Made by a program: the position numbers and the translations under genes. The notes below the pieces were generated by a model. It was not told the origin of the DNA and ran no database searches. It was given only the letters and a program-made list of their open reading frames with translations. From an uncultured Monoglobus sp. (GTDB lineage: Bacteria; Bacillota; Clostridia; Monoglobales; Monoglobaceae), in the NCBI GenBank assembly GCA_947628795.1, contig CANRBF010000017.1, positions 1 through 38,351 of the forward strand: 38,351 nt of DNA. The letters are read 5' to 3'. This document shows, piece after piece, positions 9,160 through 19,492 of this stretch (position 1 is the stretch's first letter; each line of letters opens with the position of its first letter).

Positions 9160-10917
9160 ATGGACATATTTTCGATCTTAACGCTGCTGGGCGGGCTCGC
9201 GCTGTTCCTGTTCGGCATGAACTACATGGGCGACAGCCTCAAAAAGCTGTCGGGCAGCAAGCTTGAGACGATACTCAGCAAGCTGACATCAAACAGGTTC
9301 AAGGGCTTTTTGCTCGGCTTCGGCGTGACCGCCGTTATCCAGAGCTCGTCCGCCGTTATGGTTATGCTGGTGGGCTTTGTGAACTCGGGCATAATGAATC
9401 TGGTGCAGACCACCAGCGTGCTGATGGGCGCCAATATCGGAACCACGGTCACCGGCTGGCTGCTGAGCACATCGGGTATCTCGGGCGGGAACATCCTGCT
9501 CAAAATGCTGACCCCCTCCGCCTTCACTCCGGTACTGGCGGCGGTAGGCCTTTGCCTCAACATGTTTTCGAAATCAGACGCAAAAAAGAACGTTGGCTCG
9601 ATACTGATCGGCTTTGCGGTGCTGATGTTCGGCATGGAAATGATGTCGGACGCCACATCAGGCCTGCAGGACAGCCAGTATTTTAAAGACACGCTCGTGA
9701 TGTTCTCGCATCCCCTGACGGGAATCCTGGCGGGAACCTTGTTTACCGCGGTGATACAGTCGTCCTCGGCGTCGGTCGGAATACTTCAGGCGCTGTCGCT
9801 GACAAACGCGATACCCGTCTCGACCGCGCTGCCCATTATCCTCGGCATGAACATCGGCGCGGCTCTGCCGCCCGTGCTTTCGGCTATCAGCGGAAACACC
9901 GACGCGAAACGGGTCGCAGCGTCCTGCGTTTATATAAAAATAATCGGCGTTGTGGTTATCGCCGCGCTGTTTTACGCACTTAACGCGGCTTTCGACTTCG
10001 GGTTCATGAACGCGGACTCGTCGGTGTTCTCGATCGCGTTTATACACACGGTGTTCAATATTCTGTCAACCGCCGTGCTGATGCCTTTCTGCGGCGGCAT
10101 AGAAAAACTTTCGGAAATGACGTTTAAGAAAAAGGGCGAGGAAGCCGACCTGTTCGACAGTCTGGACGACAGGTTCCTGAGCTATCCCGCGTTCGCGGCG
10201 GGCAAGACCCGCGAGCTGACAGTGGACATGGCGGCGCTGACAAAGACCTCGGTCGGCCGCGCGCTCGAGCTGCTCAATGAATATGACGAGGGAGCGCGGA
10301 CGCAGATCGTCGATCAGGAGCGCACGATCGACACCTACGAGGACAGGCTGAACGCGTACCTCGCGGCGCTCACCAAGCAGCAGCTGACGATCGCCGAAAG
10401 CACCGAGATAACCACGCTTATCCACATAATCGGCGATGTTGAGAGAATATCCGACTACGCCAGGAGCCTGGCGGGAACAGCGAAGGAAATGTACAATCAA
10501 AGCATCGAGCTGTCGGAAAGCGCGGCGAACGAGATCATCGTGATCTCAAACGCGATAAACGACATCATGGAACTGACCGTCACTGCCATCAAAAAAAGCG
10601 ACAGCGTCGCGGCGCTCAAGATAGAGCCGCTCAACCGCGTTATAGACGAAATAAGCCACGAAATGAAAAAGAACCACATAACGCGGCTCCAGAAAAACGA
10701 GTGCAGCACCGAGTTCGGCTTTGTTTTCTCAAATCTTTTGAACTATCTGGGCAAGATCGCCGCCCATTGCTCAAACATCGCCGTGTATCTGCTGCAGGAG
10801 AGAGACAACGTGCTGTTCTCGGCCCATGAGTACAAAGACCGTCTCAGCGGAGACAACGTTGACTACATTCGGGATATCTACGACGGATACCGCGAAAAAT
10901 ACACTCTCGCTTATTAA
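9160..10917 (+). CDS. Na/Pi cotransporter family protein with C-terminal PhoU-like domain
   Basis: Predicted 585-residue inner-membrane Na+-coupled phosphate transporter (NptA/YjbB-like). The family signature is visible twice: VIQSSSA near residue 61 and again near residue 200, in two inverted membrane repeats with Gly-rich helices (GGLALFLFGMNYMGDSL at the N-terminus). Residues of about 345-575 are a soluble helical PhoU-like domain (TRELTVDMAAL, DVERISDYARSLAGTA), normally tied to phosphate control. ATG 9160 is preferred over the in-frame ATG 9133 because GGGAGA sits 8 nt before it, whereas 9133 has no ribosome site; 9133 would add nine residues. The gene has its own promoter and a terminator that lies inside the convergent tgt gene, so it is probably monocistronic. 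Assignment is confident; substrate is from family knowledge. Confidence 0.5.
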   Translation: MDIFSILTLLGGLALFLFGMNYMGDSLKKLSGSKLETILSKLTSNRFKGFLLGFGVTAVIQSSSAVMVMLVGFVNSGIMNLVQTTSVLMGANIGTTVTGWLLSTSGISGGNILLKMLTPSAFTPVLAAVGLCLNMFSKSDAKKNVGSILIGFAVLMFGMEMMSDATSGLQDSQYFKDTLVMFSHPLTGILAGTLFTAVIQSSSASVGILQALSLTNAIPVSTALPIILGMNIGAALPPVLSAISGNTDAKRVAASCVYIKIIGVVVIAALFYALNAAFDFGFMNADSSVFSIAFIHTVFNILSTAVLMPFCGGIEKLSEMTFKKKGEEADLFDSLDDRFLSYPAFAAGKTRELTVDMAALTKTSVGRALELLNEYDEGARTQIVDQERTIDTYEDRLNAYLAALTKQQLTIAESTEITTLIHIIGDVERISDYARSLAGTAKEMYNQSIELSESAANEIIVISNAINDIMELTVTAIKKSDSVAALKIEPLNRVIDEISHEMKKNHITRLQKNECSTEFGFVFSNLLNYLGKIAAHCSNIAVYLLQERDNVLFSAHEYKDRLSGDNVDYIRDIYDGYREKYTLAY

Positions 10918-10918
10918 A

Positions 10919-12052
<1,134 letters not shown>

Positions 12053-12069
12053 TTACCTCCGATATGTGA

Positions 12070-12206
12070 CCCACCTCCGACGGCGATTTCATCGCCGCCA
12101 CCTCCTCCCGGGAGGAGGCAAAATAGTACAGGCGCCCCTTGGGGGGGGAGCTGGCGCCGAAGGCGACTGAGGGGACCTAGTCCCTAGTTCCTATTCCCTA
12201 GTACCT
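12070..12206. repeat. Composite dispersed repeat, copy B, between queA and tgt
   Basis: 12070-12119 is the exact reverse complement of the 50-bp b module at 8711-8760. A c module follows (12131-12174), with flanks GGGGGGAGCTG and GACTGAGGGG around a short CGCC-GAA-GGCG stem-loop. An a module (CCTAGTCCCTAGTTCC, about 12176-12206) ends over the queA stop codon. The element separates two genes of one pathway and must be transcribed if they form one operon. Confidence 0.5.
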
Positions 12207-13230
12207 ACGTTATTATCATCGCGTCGCCGAAGCTGAAAAATCTGTATTTTTCTTTGACGGCGGTCTCATACGCCTTGAATATATTTTCTTTGCCCGCGAA
12301 TGCCGAAACCAGCATCAGCAGCGTGGATTCGGGCAGGTGGAAATTCGTTATTATCCTGTCGGTTATCTTGAACTTATATCCGGGATATATGAAAATGCTC
12401 GTGTCGCCTATCTCGGGGCGCATAAAGCCGTTTTCGTCCGCCACGGTCTCAAGGGTGCGCACCGAGGTCGTGCCGACGGCTATTATCCTGCCGCCCGCCT
12501 CGCGGGTCTTGTTTATTATCTCCGCCGCCTCGGGCGTGACCTCGTAGTGCTCGGTGTGCATAACGTGATCCTCGACGTTCTCGACCGACACGGGCCTAAA
12601 TGTGCCGAGCCCCACATGCAGCGTGAGATACGCCGTATTAACACCATTTTTCTTTATCTCATCGAGCAGCTCGTTTGTGAAATGGAGACCCGCGGTGGGC
12701 GCCGCCGCCGAGCCCTCGATCTTTGAGTAGACCGTCTGGTAACGCTCCTTGTCCTCGAGCTTTTCTTTTATGTAGGGCGGCAGCGGCATCTCGCCGAGCC
12801 TGTCCAGAAGTTCCTCCCACACGCCGTCGTACTCAAAGCGGACTATCCTGTTGCCGTCGGGCTTGACCTCGATTATCTCGGCTCTGAGCAGTCCGTCTCC
12901 GAACACGAACCGAGCGCCCGTCCGCGCCCGCTTTCCGGGCTTTAATATGACGTTCCAGGTATTTATGTCAAGGCGCTTGAGCAGAAGGAACTCGATCCTG
13001 CCGCCGCTGCCTTCCTTTACGCCGTGAAGGCGCGCGGGAATAACCCGGGTGTTGTTCATAACGAGACAATCGCCCGGGTCCAGATATTCAATTATATCCC
13101 TGAAATGACGATGCTCGATTCCGCCGTCGGTTTTGTCAAGCACCATCAGGCGGGACGAGCTTCTGTCCTCAAGGGGCCGCTGGGCGATAAGCTCCTGCGG
13201 CAGGTCGTAGTAAAAATCTTTTGTTGTCAT
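12205..13230 (-). CDS. queA: S-adenosylmethionine:tRNA ribosyltransferase-isomerase
   Basis: 341 residues. Transfers and isomerises the ribosyl part of SAM onto preQ1-34 of tRNA to give epoxyqueuosine, directly after Tgt. Family motifs seen: [14 protein letters not shown] (residues 6-19), [75 protein letters not shown] and the C-terminal FFSFGDAMI. The ATG is one nucleotide from the spoIID stop and has no clear ribosome site, so translation is probably coupled to spoIID. The stop TAG (12205-12207) and perhaps the last residue come from the adjoining repeat; homologues usually end close to DAM(L/F)I, so no essential part seems lost. Confidence 0.5.
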   Translation of the reverse strand: MTTKDFYYDLPQELIAQRPLEDRSSSRLMVLDKTDGGIEHRHFRDIIEYLDPGDCLVMNNTRVIPARLHGVKEGSGGRIEFLLLKRLDINTWNVILKPGKRARTGARFVFGDGLLRAEIIEVKPDGNRIVRFEYDGVWEELLDRLGEMPLPPYIKEKLEDKERYQTVYSKIEGSAAAPTAGLHFTNELLDEIKKNGVNTAYLTLHVGLGTFRPVSVENVEDHVMHTEHYEVTPEAAEIINKTREAGGRIIAVGTTSVRTLETVADENGFMRPEIGDTSIFIYPGYKFKITDRIITNFHLPESTLLMLVSAFAGKENIFKAYETAVKEKYRFFSFGDAMIIT

Positions 13231-13231
13231 G

Positions 13232-14632
13232 TTAGTATGCTGTTATTATTTCGGCGCCGGTGAAGTAGTGGGTCAGGATGTCGGCGAAGTTATAGCCGCT
13301 GTCGGCCATGCCTTTTGCTCCGTACTGGCTCATGCCGACGCTGTGTCCCCAGCCCGTGCCTTTGAACGTGAAGCTCGTGTTGGGCGCGGTCTGCTCCTCC
13401 GCCGAGTCGGTATAGGTCTTTTGATAAACTCCGTTTGTGGTGTACAGCGTGTCGCCGCTTACTTGGTTCCTGCCCATATCGCTGAGTATCTCTATCTGCT
13501 TGGGCCTGCGGCGTATCAGCTTCTCGCCGTCGGTCACGGCTATATTGGCTTGGTTCTGAGCCTCGCCGTCGCCCACGACCGTGAACATCTGACTCTTTGT
13601 CACCGAGCCGAACAGCGTTCTGCACTCCTCGCGCTCAACCGTCTTTATGGCGGTGTTGCCCGTAACTCTGAGCTTTATAACTCTGCCTTCGGGCGAATAC
13701 TCAAGCGCCTCTATCTTCTGCACATCGCCCACCTCGTAGCCTCTGTTGCGCATGATCGTTGAGGCTTCGTCGGCGGTCAGCGTGCCGGACCACACGCCGT
13801 TCGGTATGTTCTCGGTATCCTCAAAGCTATTGTCGACGCTCACCAGGTACGGGACCTCGTTGCCCCAGACGTATTTCACGTCCTCGGTGGTCGAGCCCAT
13901 GGACGATGAGTAGTAGCAGCTGCACAGCTCGCCGTTATAGCCGAGCACCATGCCCCGCGTCGCGTCGACCGCGTCGTAGATCGACTCGGCCTCTCTGGAC
14001 ATTCCGGTGTACATCTGGCAGTGGGTGTTGGCGCAGATGTCAAAGCCGTAGCCCGAGTGCTTGCCTATATTTTGAAGCGCGTAGTTGCGCGAGCATATCG
14101 CCTGAGCCTTAAGCGCCTCAAGGGGCCACGACTCGCTCATCTCGCGGGAGACCACGCCGTATAGGTACTGGTCCACGTCCACAACGTTTATCGCCGCGAA
14201 ATTATCGCCGTCCTTTATCAGCTCAAGACTGCCGCGATAGCCGATGCCTTCAAACGTGAACCGCTCCTCCCAGAAGTCGGTGTAGAACGGGCAGAGTCCT
14301 ACTTCGCTGTTTCCGTTCTCGGTGTAGAGAGTATTGCCGTCGGTGTCCTGCACGACTATGCTGTCTCCGCTGCGGCGGATCATTACCGTGTGGTTTTCGA
14401 TAATTTGTTCCTCAACAAACGTGCGGTCGTCAAAGGTCCCCACATAGAAGCCGCGCTCCGATGTGACCGTGGCGACCGACTTTGCGGACGAGCCGTAGTT
14501 TAATCCCACCTTCAGTATCCGCTGCACCGAGATCTCGGCGTTTGCCGGGCGCACCTCAACGCACATCAGCGCCAGCGTTGTCATAAACGCCAAAGCCGCG
14601 CAGATCAAGCGGATAACGTGAGTTTTTGTCAT
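13232..14632 (-). CDS. spoIID: SpoIID/LytB-domain protein (stage II sporulation protein D type)
   Basis: 466 residues from ATG 14632, chosen because GAGGTG lies 8 nt upstream and a signal peptide/anchor follows at once ([27 protein letters not shown], residues 5-32). A longer frame would overlap glmS. The SpoIID core is clear: [28 protein letters not shown] with the family's catalytic-region Glu, then [51 protein letters not shown] and, near the end, [19 protein letters not shown]. SpoIID is a lytic transglycosylase that degrades peptidoglycan during engulfment with SpoIIP. LytB-type proteins with the same domain act in vegetative cells, so the exact role is not settled. It sits 28 nt after glmS and 1 nt before queA, in an apparent operon. 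Confidence 0.5.
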   Translation of the reverse strand: MTKTHVIRLICAALAFMTTLALMCVEVRPANAEISVQRILKVGLNYGSSAKSVATVTSERGFYVGTFDDRTFVEEQIIENHTVMIRRSGDSIVVQDTDGNTLYTENGNSEVGLCPFYTDFWEERFTFEGIGYRGSLELIKDGDNFAAINVVDVDQYLYGVVSREMSESWPLEALKAQAICSRNYALQNIGKHSGYGFDICANTHCQMYTGMSREAESIYDAVDATRGMVLGYNGELCSCYYSSSMGSTTEDVKYVWGNEVPYLVSVDNSFEDTENIPNGVWSGTLTADEASTIMRNRGYEVGDVQKIEALEYSPEGRVIKLRVTGNTAIKTVEREECRTLFGSVTKSQMFTVVGDGEAQNQANIAVTDGEKLIRRRPKQIEILSDMGRNQVSGDTLYTTNGVYQKTYTDSAEEQTAPNTSFTFKGTGWGHSVGMSQYGAKGMADSGYNFADILTHYFTGAEIITAY

Positions 14633-14660
14633 AATATCACCTCGTTTGGCAGTGACCGTT

Positions 14661-16487
14661 TTATTCAACCGTGACAGACTTCGCCAAATTTCTGGGCTTG
14701 TCGATATCCAGACCCTTGAGGGATGAAACATAGTACGAGAACAGCTGCAGCGGCACGACGACCTCGCTGGGCATAGTGAGCGCGTCGCACTTGGGCACGT
14801 ATATAACGTGATCCGCCTCTTCCTCTATCTCTTTGTGTCCCTCCTCGGCGATCGCGATAACCACGGCGCCGCGGGCCTTTACTTCTTTTATATTGCTGAG
14901 CATCTTGTCAAACAGCTCTTTCACGGTGCAGAGTGCCACGACAACCGTGCCCTCTTCCATAAGAGCTATCGTGCCGTGCTTCAGCTCGCCCGCAGCGTAG
15001 GCCTCGGAATGTATGTAAGATATCTCCTTGAGCTTCAGCGAGCCCTCGAGAGCCACCGCATAGTCAAGAGTTCTGCCGATAAAGAACACGCTTTTGGCGC
15101 TGAAATACTTGGACGCAATATACTGAATGTCGCCCTTGTTTTCAAGCAGCTTTTCTATTCTTTTTGGCAGGGTTTCTATCGCCTTTATATATTTCGCTAT
15201 CTTTTCCTTCGGCAGAGTGCCGAGCTCCTGTCCGAAATAGATAGACATCAGGTATATGGCCGTAAGCTGAGTGCTGTAGGCCTTGGTCGTGGCGACAGCG
15301 ATCTCGGGGCCCGCCCAGGTGTAGAGCACATCGTCCGCCTCGCGGGCTATGCAGCTGCCCACCGCGTTGACTATAGCGAACGTTCTGGCGCCGCGGCGCT
15401 TGGCCTCGCGCATGGCGGCTATCGTGTCGGCCGTCTCACCCGACTGAGATATCAGCACTACCAGCGTATTTTCGTCCGCGATGGGGTTGCAGTAGCGAAA
15501 CTCGGACGCGACCATGACCTCAACGGGTATGCGCACCATGTCCTCTATCACATACTTGCCCACAACGCCCACATGATAGGCGCTGCCGCAGGCGACCACG
15601 TATATCTTGTTTATGTTCCCGATATAATCGGCGGTTAACGAAATGTCGTCAAGCACGACTTTTCCGTCTTTTATTCTGGGGCTTACGGTGTCGGCTATCG
15701 CGCGGGGCTGCTCCATGATCTCCTTGAACATGAAATGCTCGTAGCCGCCCTTTTCGGCCGCCGAGATGTCCCAATCGACTTTGTACGCCTCTTTGGTGAT
15801 CTCCTCGCGGTCGGTGTTGTATATCTTGACCTCGTCTTTGTTTATAACAACGATCTCGTTATTGTCCAGGAAATACACGTCTCTTGTGTGGCTCAGTATA
15901 GCCGGAATGTCCGACGCGATAAAATTCTCGCCCTCGCCCAATCCGACGATGAGCGGGCTCTCCTTGCGCACCGCGATGAACGAGTCGGGATTATCCGCGC
16001 AGAGCACGCCCAGCGCGTAGGAGCCGTCGACCTTGCTCAGCACCTTTGTCATGGTCTCGATTATGTCGCCCTTGTAGTAATACTCAAACAGATGGGCTAT
16101 GACCTCGGTGTCGGTCTCCGACATAAACTCGAATCCCTTTTTGGTCAAATAGTCGCGAAGCTTCAAATAATTCTCGATAATGCCGTTGTGCACCACCGCG
16201 AATCTGCCCGAGTTGCTCAGATGCGGATGCGAGTTCGTGTCCGACGGCTCGCCGTGGGTCGCCCATCTGGTGTGGCCTATGCCCATGGTGCCGTGTATCG
16301 CCGCTCCGCCGTCGATCATCTCGCTGAGGCAGGACAGACGTCCTTTCTTTTTTCTGACTACTATCCCCTCGTCCGTCATGACCGCCACTCCGGCGGAGTC
16401 GTATCCTCTGTATTCAAGCTTTGAGAGCCCTTCAAGCAAAACGGGAGCCGCCTGCTTCGGGCCCACATATCCAACTATTCCGCACAT
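14661..16487 (-). CDS. glmS: Glutamine-fructose-6-phosphate aminotransferase (isomerizing)
   Basis: 608 residues, standard length. Makes glucosamine-6-phosphate from fructose-6-phosphate and glutamine, the first step toward UDP-GlcNAc and peptidoglycan. The N-terminal class II glutamine amidotransferase domain starts MCGIVGYVG, with Cys2 as nucleophile after Met removal; GIGHTRWATHG and the NGIIENY segment are present. Two SIS sugar-isomerase domains follow (CGSAYHVGVVGKY, SQSGETADTIAAM; later GRTLDYAVALEGSLKLKEISYIHSEAYAAGELKHG), and the C-terminus is PRNLAKSVTVE. A very strong AAGGAGG overlaps the stop codon of the upstream glycosyltransferase, 12 nt before the start. I saw no glmS ribozyme: there is no leader, because the gene follows another gene directly. 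Confidence 0.5.
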   Translation of the reverse strand: MCGIVGYVGPKQAAPVLLEGLSKLEYRGYDSAGVAVMTDEGIVVRKKKGRLSCLSEMIDGGAAIHGTMGIGHTRWATHGEPSDTNSHPHLSNSGRFAVVHNGIIENYLKLRDYLTKKGFEFMSETDTEVIAHLFEYYYKGDIIETMTKVLSKVDGSYALGVLCADNPDSFIAVRKESPLIVGLGEGENFIASDIPAILSHTRDVYFLDNNEIVVINKDEVKIYNTDREEITKEAYKVDWDISAAEKGGYEHFMFKEIMEQPRAIADTVSPRIKDGKVVLDDISLTADYIGNINKIYVVACGSAYHVGVVGKYVIEDMVRIPVEVMVASEFRYCNPIADENTLVVLISQSGETADTIAAMREAKRRGARTFAIVNAVGSCIAREADDVLYTWAGPEIAVATTKAYSTQLTAIYLMSIYFGQELGTLPKEKIAKYIKAIETLPKRIEKLLENKGDIQYIASKYFSAKSVFFIGRTLDYAVALEGSLKLKEISYIHSEAYAAGELKHGTIALMEEGTVVVALCTVKELFDKMLSNIKEVKARGAVVIAIAEEGHKEIEEEADHVIYVPKCDALTMPSEVVVPLQLFSYYVSSLKGLDIDKPRNLAKSVTVE

Positions 16488-16499
16488 ATAATTACCTCC

Positions 16500-17720
16500 T
16501 TAACTCTCGTGTTCGGTGTGATACCATTCTTTTTTATGATGACTTACAAGCCCGATTATTCCCGCGGGTATCCACGTCGCCGCGTAAAGCAGCAGCCCCG
16601 CGAGCTTAAACGGCGCGAACCTGTCAAGCTTTTTGTCGACCGCAAGGTTTATCAGAGCGGTCAAAAGCCCCAGACCCATATATATTTCAAGCGCTGTGAA
16701 GCACGGAACCTTTGTCCACATTCCGCAGAGCGGAACGCTCTCGCCCGAAAACATTCCTCTCGACGCGAAAATCGAGATCACCGAAAAGACCGCATACGCG
16801 AATATTCCGAGAAAGTCTCCGTACAGGCTGAGCCAGTCAAAAATTTTGCCCTTGCGCAGCAGCTTTCCGCCGTACTTTCCCTGAGCGCTGACTATGCCGC
16901 GCGCCCAGCGCACCCGCTGGAGCAGCGAGCTTCCGAGCCTGCTCGGCTTTTCGTCATACACGACAGCGCCGCTTGAATACCCCGTCTTTTCGCCCATCAG
17001 CGCCAGGCGCGCGGTGTATTCAAGATCCTCGGCGAGACATTCCCCGCCGCATACGAGCTCTTTGAAAACCTCGCTCCTTACGCAGAAGCCCGTGCCGGAC
17101 AGCTTGACGTTAAGCCCTATATTCGAGGGCGCCAGCCGCCCCATTCTGTTTTCAAGCGAGCCCCACAGCGAGTACGCCGCGGTGAGCCAGCTTTTGTTCG
17201 GATTCTTGGTCTCTATCCTGCCCTGGACAGCCGCGAAGCCTCTGCCGAGCGCGCGGCTCATTTCGCCGTAAAAGCCCTTTCCGACCAAATTGTCGGCGTC
17301 GATCATCGCGACGCAGTCGGGCTCGTATTCCTCAAATACGCGCTCCGCCGCGTATTCAAGCGCCAGCGCCTTGTTGGGCTTGCCGTCCGTTCGAGTGATG
17401 ACCCGAGCTCCGGCCCTCGCCGCGGCCTCGGCGGTCCTGTCCGCGCAGTTGTCGCACACTGCGTATACTCTGATACTGTTTTTGCCGTCCGCCGCGTCAT
17501 AGGCGCTTTTTACCGCTCCGGATATTACGCTCTCCTCGTTGTGGGCCGGGATTATCACCGCGAAGCTCATGGGCTCGCCGTGTTTTTCGGCTCTGCGCGG
17601 AATCAGCGAAAACACCGCCGCGGCAACGTAATACGATCCAATAAAAAAGAGTGCAAGCTCCAGACAATCCACGACGATCCCGCTATAGAACAACTGCGCA
17701 TCCCACCCTTTGAGCAACAA
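16500..17720 (-). CDS. Family 2 glycosyltransferase with membrane segments
   Basis: 406 residues from a TTG start. Processive GT2-like fold: FAVIIPAHNEESVI (53-66), a DAD metal-binding motif at 141-143, GTGFCVRSE, AED (230-232) and QRVRW (268-272). One N-terminal transmembrane helix (about 12-38) and about three near the C-terminus (about 300-330, 345-365, 375-395). Relatives make cell-envelope polysaccharides from UDP-sugars; the neighbour glmS, which feeds UDP-GlcNAc, suggests an amino-sugar polymer, but that is inference. No ATG exists: a stop codon lies five codons upstream. TTG 17720 and TTG 17717 both fit, with only a weak TAGG before them. The promoter at 17742-17770 implies a leader of about 15 nt. 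It is the first gene of the run that continues through glmS, spoIID, queA and tgt. Confidence 0.5.
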   Translation of the reverse strand: MLLKGWDAQLFYSGIVVDCLELALFFIGSYYVAAAVFSLIPRRAEKHGEPMSFAVIIPAHNEESVISGAVKSAYDAADGKNSIRVYAVCDNCADRTAEAAARAGARVITRTDGKPNKALALEYAAERVFEEYEPDCVAMIDADNLVGKGFYGEMSRALGRGFAAVQGRIETKNPNKSWLTAAYSLWGSLENRMGRLAPSNIGLNVKLSGTGFCVRSEVFKELVCGGECLAEDLEYTARLALMGEKTGYSSGAVVYDEKPSRLGSSLLQRVRWARGIVSAQGKYGGKLLRKGKIFDWLSLYGDFLGIFAYAVFSVISIFASRGMFSGESVPLCGMWTKVPCFTALEIYMGLGLLTALINLAVDKKLDRFAPFKLAGLLLYAATWIPAGIIGLVSHHKKEWYHTEHES

Positions 17721-17741
17721 AATGCCTAATATTTAAAGAAC

Positions 17742-17770
17742 ATTATATACCAACAAAGGTATTATTTCAA
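17742..17770 (-). promoter_or_regulatory. SigA-type promoter of the GT2-glmS-spoIID-queA-tgt run
   Basis: On the minus strand, TTGAAA (17770-17765), a 17-nt spacer and TATAAT (17747-17742). The start site should fall near 17735, only about 15 nt before the TTG start codon. Confidence 0.5.
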
Positions 17771-17828
17771 GGGTAAATATATTACATTTTTATCACAATT
17801 ATATCGGCGATTATATACAATACCCACA

Positions 17829-17842
17829 CATCGGTACCGATG
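17829..17842. promoter_or_regulatory. 14-bp perfect palindrome in a divergent intergenic region
   Basis: CATCGGTACCGATG lies between the promoters of the glycosyltransferase run and radA, about 60 bp upstream of the former's -35 and 64 bp upstream of the latter's. It could be an operator for either; the regulator is unknown. Confidence 0.5.
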
Positions 17843-17905
17843 AATGACGGATTTTGCGCAATTTTAACCAAAATTAAAATCTTGGCAAAATATTTTTAAA
17901 ATATA

Positions 17906-17935
17906 TTGGACAAAAAAGCCTAATTATGGTATAAT
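17906..17935 (+). promoter_or_regulatory. SigA-type promoter of radA
   Basis: TTGGAC (17906-17911), an 18-nt spacer and TATAAT (17930-17935). The palindrome at 17939-17968 covers the expected transcription start. Confidence 0.5.
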
Positions 17936-17938
17936 AAA

Positions 17939-17968
17939 CTTACCAAAAGTTTGCAAACTTTTAGTAAG
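17939..17968. promoter_or_regulatory. 30-bp operator-like palindrome at the radA transcription start
   Basis: The central 18 bp, AAAAGTTTGCAAACTTTT (17945-17962), is a perfect palindrome. The CTTAC and GTAAG arms extend it to 30 bp with one mismatched pair. It begins three bases after the -10 box, so a bound protein would block transcription; as RNA it would also form a 5' hairpin. It does not match LexA or CtsR consensus sites as I know them. Confidence 0.5.
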
Positions 17969-18017
17969 AACGGACATTTTTCAGCAACGGCAAAATGCAA
18001 ATTTCGGAGGTTGATCA

Positions 18018-19391
18018 ATGGCGAAAACAGTATTTGTCTGCTCGGAGTGCGGAAACGAGTATCCCAAGTGGATGGGCAGGTGCACAGCCTGCGGCTCGTG
18101 GAACACGCTGGTCGAAGAAACCGTTATCACGGGCAAGGGGCGCGGCTCGAAAGCCTCCTCCGCTTGGATATCCCCGGACGGCGCGGACGAGTCAAAGCCC
18201 GAATATTTAAAGGACATCTCCACCAAAGACGAACCCCGATCCTCAACGGGTCTGTCGGAGTTTGACCGAGTGCTTGGAGGCGGCCTTGTTCCGGGCTCTC
18301 TGGTGCTCCTGGGCGGAGACCCGGGGATCGGAAAATCCACAATACTGCTGCAAATTTGCAGCTATCTCGGCAGAGACAAAAAAATACTGTATGTGTCGGG
18401 CGAGGAATCACTTAGGCAAATCAAGCTCCGCGCTGAACGACTGGGCGCGGGATCCGACAATCTGAAGGTGTATTCCGAGACCGATACCGAAATCATTTTG
18501 CAGCGCGTAACCGCGGAAAAACCCGACATTCTGGTGGTCGATTCGGTCCAGACCATGTATAACCCGAACCTCACCTCGGCGCCCGGCAGCGTGTCTCAGA
18601 TACGCGACACGGCGGCGGCGCTGATGAGGCTCGCGAAAAGCAGGTCGATCGCCACGTTTCTGGTGGGCCACGTTACCAAGGACGGCTCGATCGCGGGCCC
18701 GAAGATACTTGAGCATATCGTGGACTGCGTGCTGTACTTCGAGGGGGACCAAAACCGCTCCTACCGCATTATACGCGCGATAAAAAACAGGTTCGGCTCC
18801 ACCAACGAGATCGGAGTTTTTGAGATGGGCGAGCATGGGCTCTCGGAGGTTTTAAACCCCTCCTCCGCCATGCTGTCGGGCAGACCTTCGGGCGTTCCGG
18901 GCAGCTGCATCGTCTGCACCATGGAGGGCACGCGCCCGGTTCTGGCCGAGATACAGGCGCTGGCTACGCCCACTATCTTCGGCAATCCCAGACGAATGAC
19001 GACCGGCGTCGACTTCAACCGCGCGGTTATGCTGCTTGCTATCCTTGAGAAGCGAGCGGGGCTTGTGCTCTCGGCCCACGACACCTACATCAACGTGGTG
19101 GGCGGACTCAAGATGACCGAGCCCGCGGCGGATCTGGCGATACTGCTGGCCGTGGCGTCGGTTTTCAAGAATCGGCCCGTGCCCGAGGATCTCGCGGCGG
19201 TCGGCGAAGTGGGTCTGGCGGGAGAGATACGCTCCTGCGGATTTATCGAAAGCCGAATCAGAGAAGCTGAAAAAATGGGATTTAAAAAAATCATCGTGCC
19301 GCCCATAGACGCTGAGACGGCGAACAGGTTTAAAGACATCGAGGTTTGTCAATACTCAAACATACTGCAAATATTAAAAAGCGTCTTTTAG
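18018..19391 (+). CDS. radA: DNA repair protein RadA (Sms)
   Basis: 457 residues, family length. A RecA-like ATPase that drives branch migration in recombinational repair. The N-terminal C4 zinc finger uses C8, C11, C22 and C25 (CSECG...CTACGSW). Walker A is GDPGIGKST (100-108), Walker B is in ILVVDSVQTM, and the RadA-specific KNRFG motif is at 256-260. The C-terminal third is the inactive Lon-protease-like domain (GVDFNRAVMLLAILEKRAGL, AVGEVGLAGEIR). GGAGG lies 8 nt before ATG 18018. The gene has its own promoter overlapped by a large palindrome, which suggests inducible control. It is followed by carD-ispD-ispF, an order often seen in Clostridia. Confidence 0.5.
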   Translation: MAKTVFVCSECGNEYPKWMGRCTACGSWNTLVEETVITGKGRGSKASSAWISPDGADESKPEYLKDISTKDEPRSSTGLSEFDRVLGGGLVPGSLVLLGGDPGIGKSTILLQICSYLGRDKKILYVSGEESLRQIKLRAERLGAGSDNLKVYSETDTEIILQRVTAEKPDILVVDSVQTMYNPNLTSAPGSVSQIRDTAAALMRLAKSRSIATFLVGHVTKDGSIAGPKILEHIVDCVLYFEGDQNRSYRIIRAIKNRFGSTNEIGVFEMGEHGLSEVLNPSSAMLSGRPSGVPGSCIVCTMEGTRPVLAEIQALATPTIFGNPRRMTTGVDFNRAVMLLAILEKRAGLVLSAHDTYINVVGGLKMTEPAADLAILLAVASVFKNRPVPEDLAAVGEVGLAGEIRSCGFIESRIREAEKMGFKKIIVPPIDAETANRFKDIEVCQYSNILQILKSVF

Positions 19392-19492
19392 TTTAATACG
19401 TTTCAATGTGTTTCGTGTAATGGCCCCTAAAGTGTAAACAGGCGCAGTGCGCCCATCGCCGATTTATCGGCAAAGATCAGGGAGTGTTTATT

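Noticed and set aside
16488..16500. glmS ribozyme
   Set aside because: Only 12 nt separate glmS from the preceding gene, leaving no room for the ribozyme.
19441..19471. Terminator between radA and carD
   Set aside because: GGCGCAGTGCGCC and GCCGA-TTTA-TCGGC are short hairpins without a following T tract.
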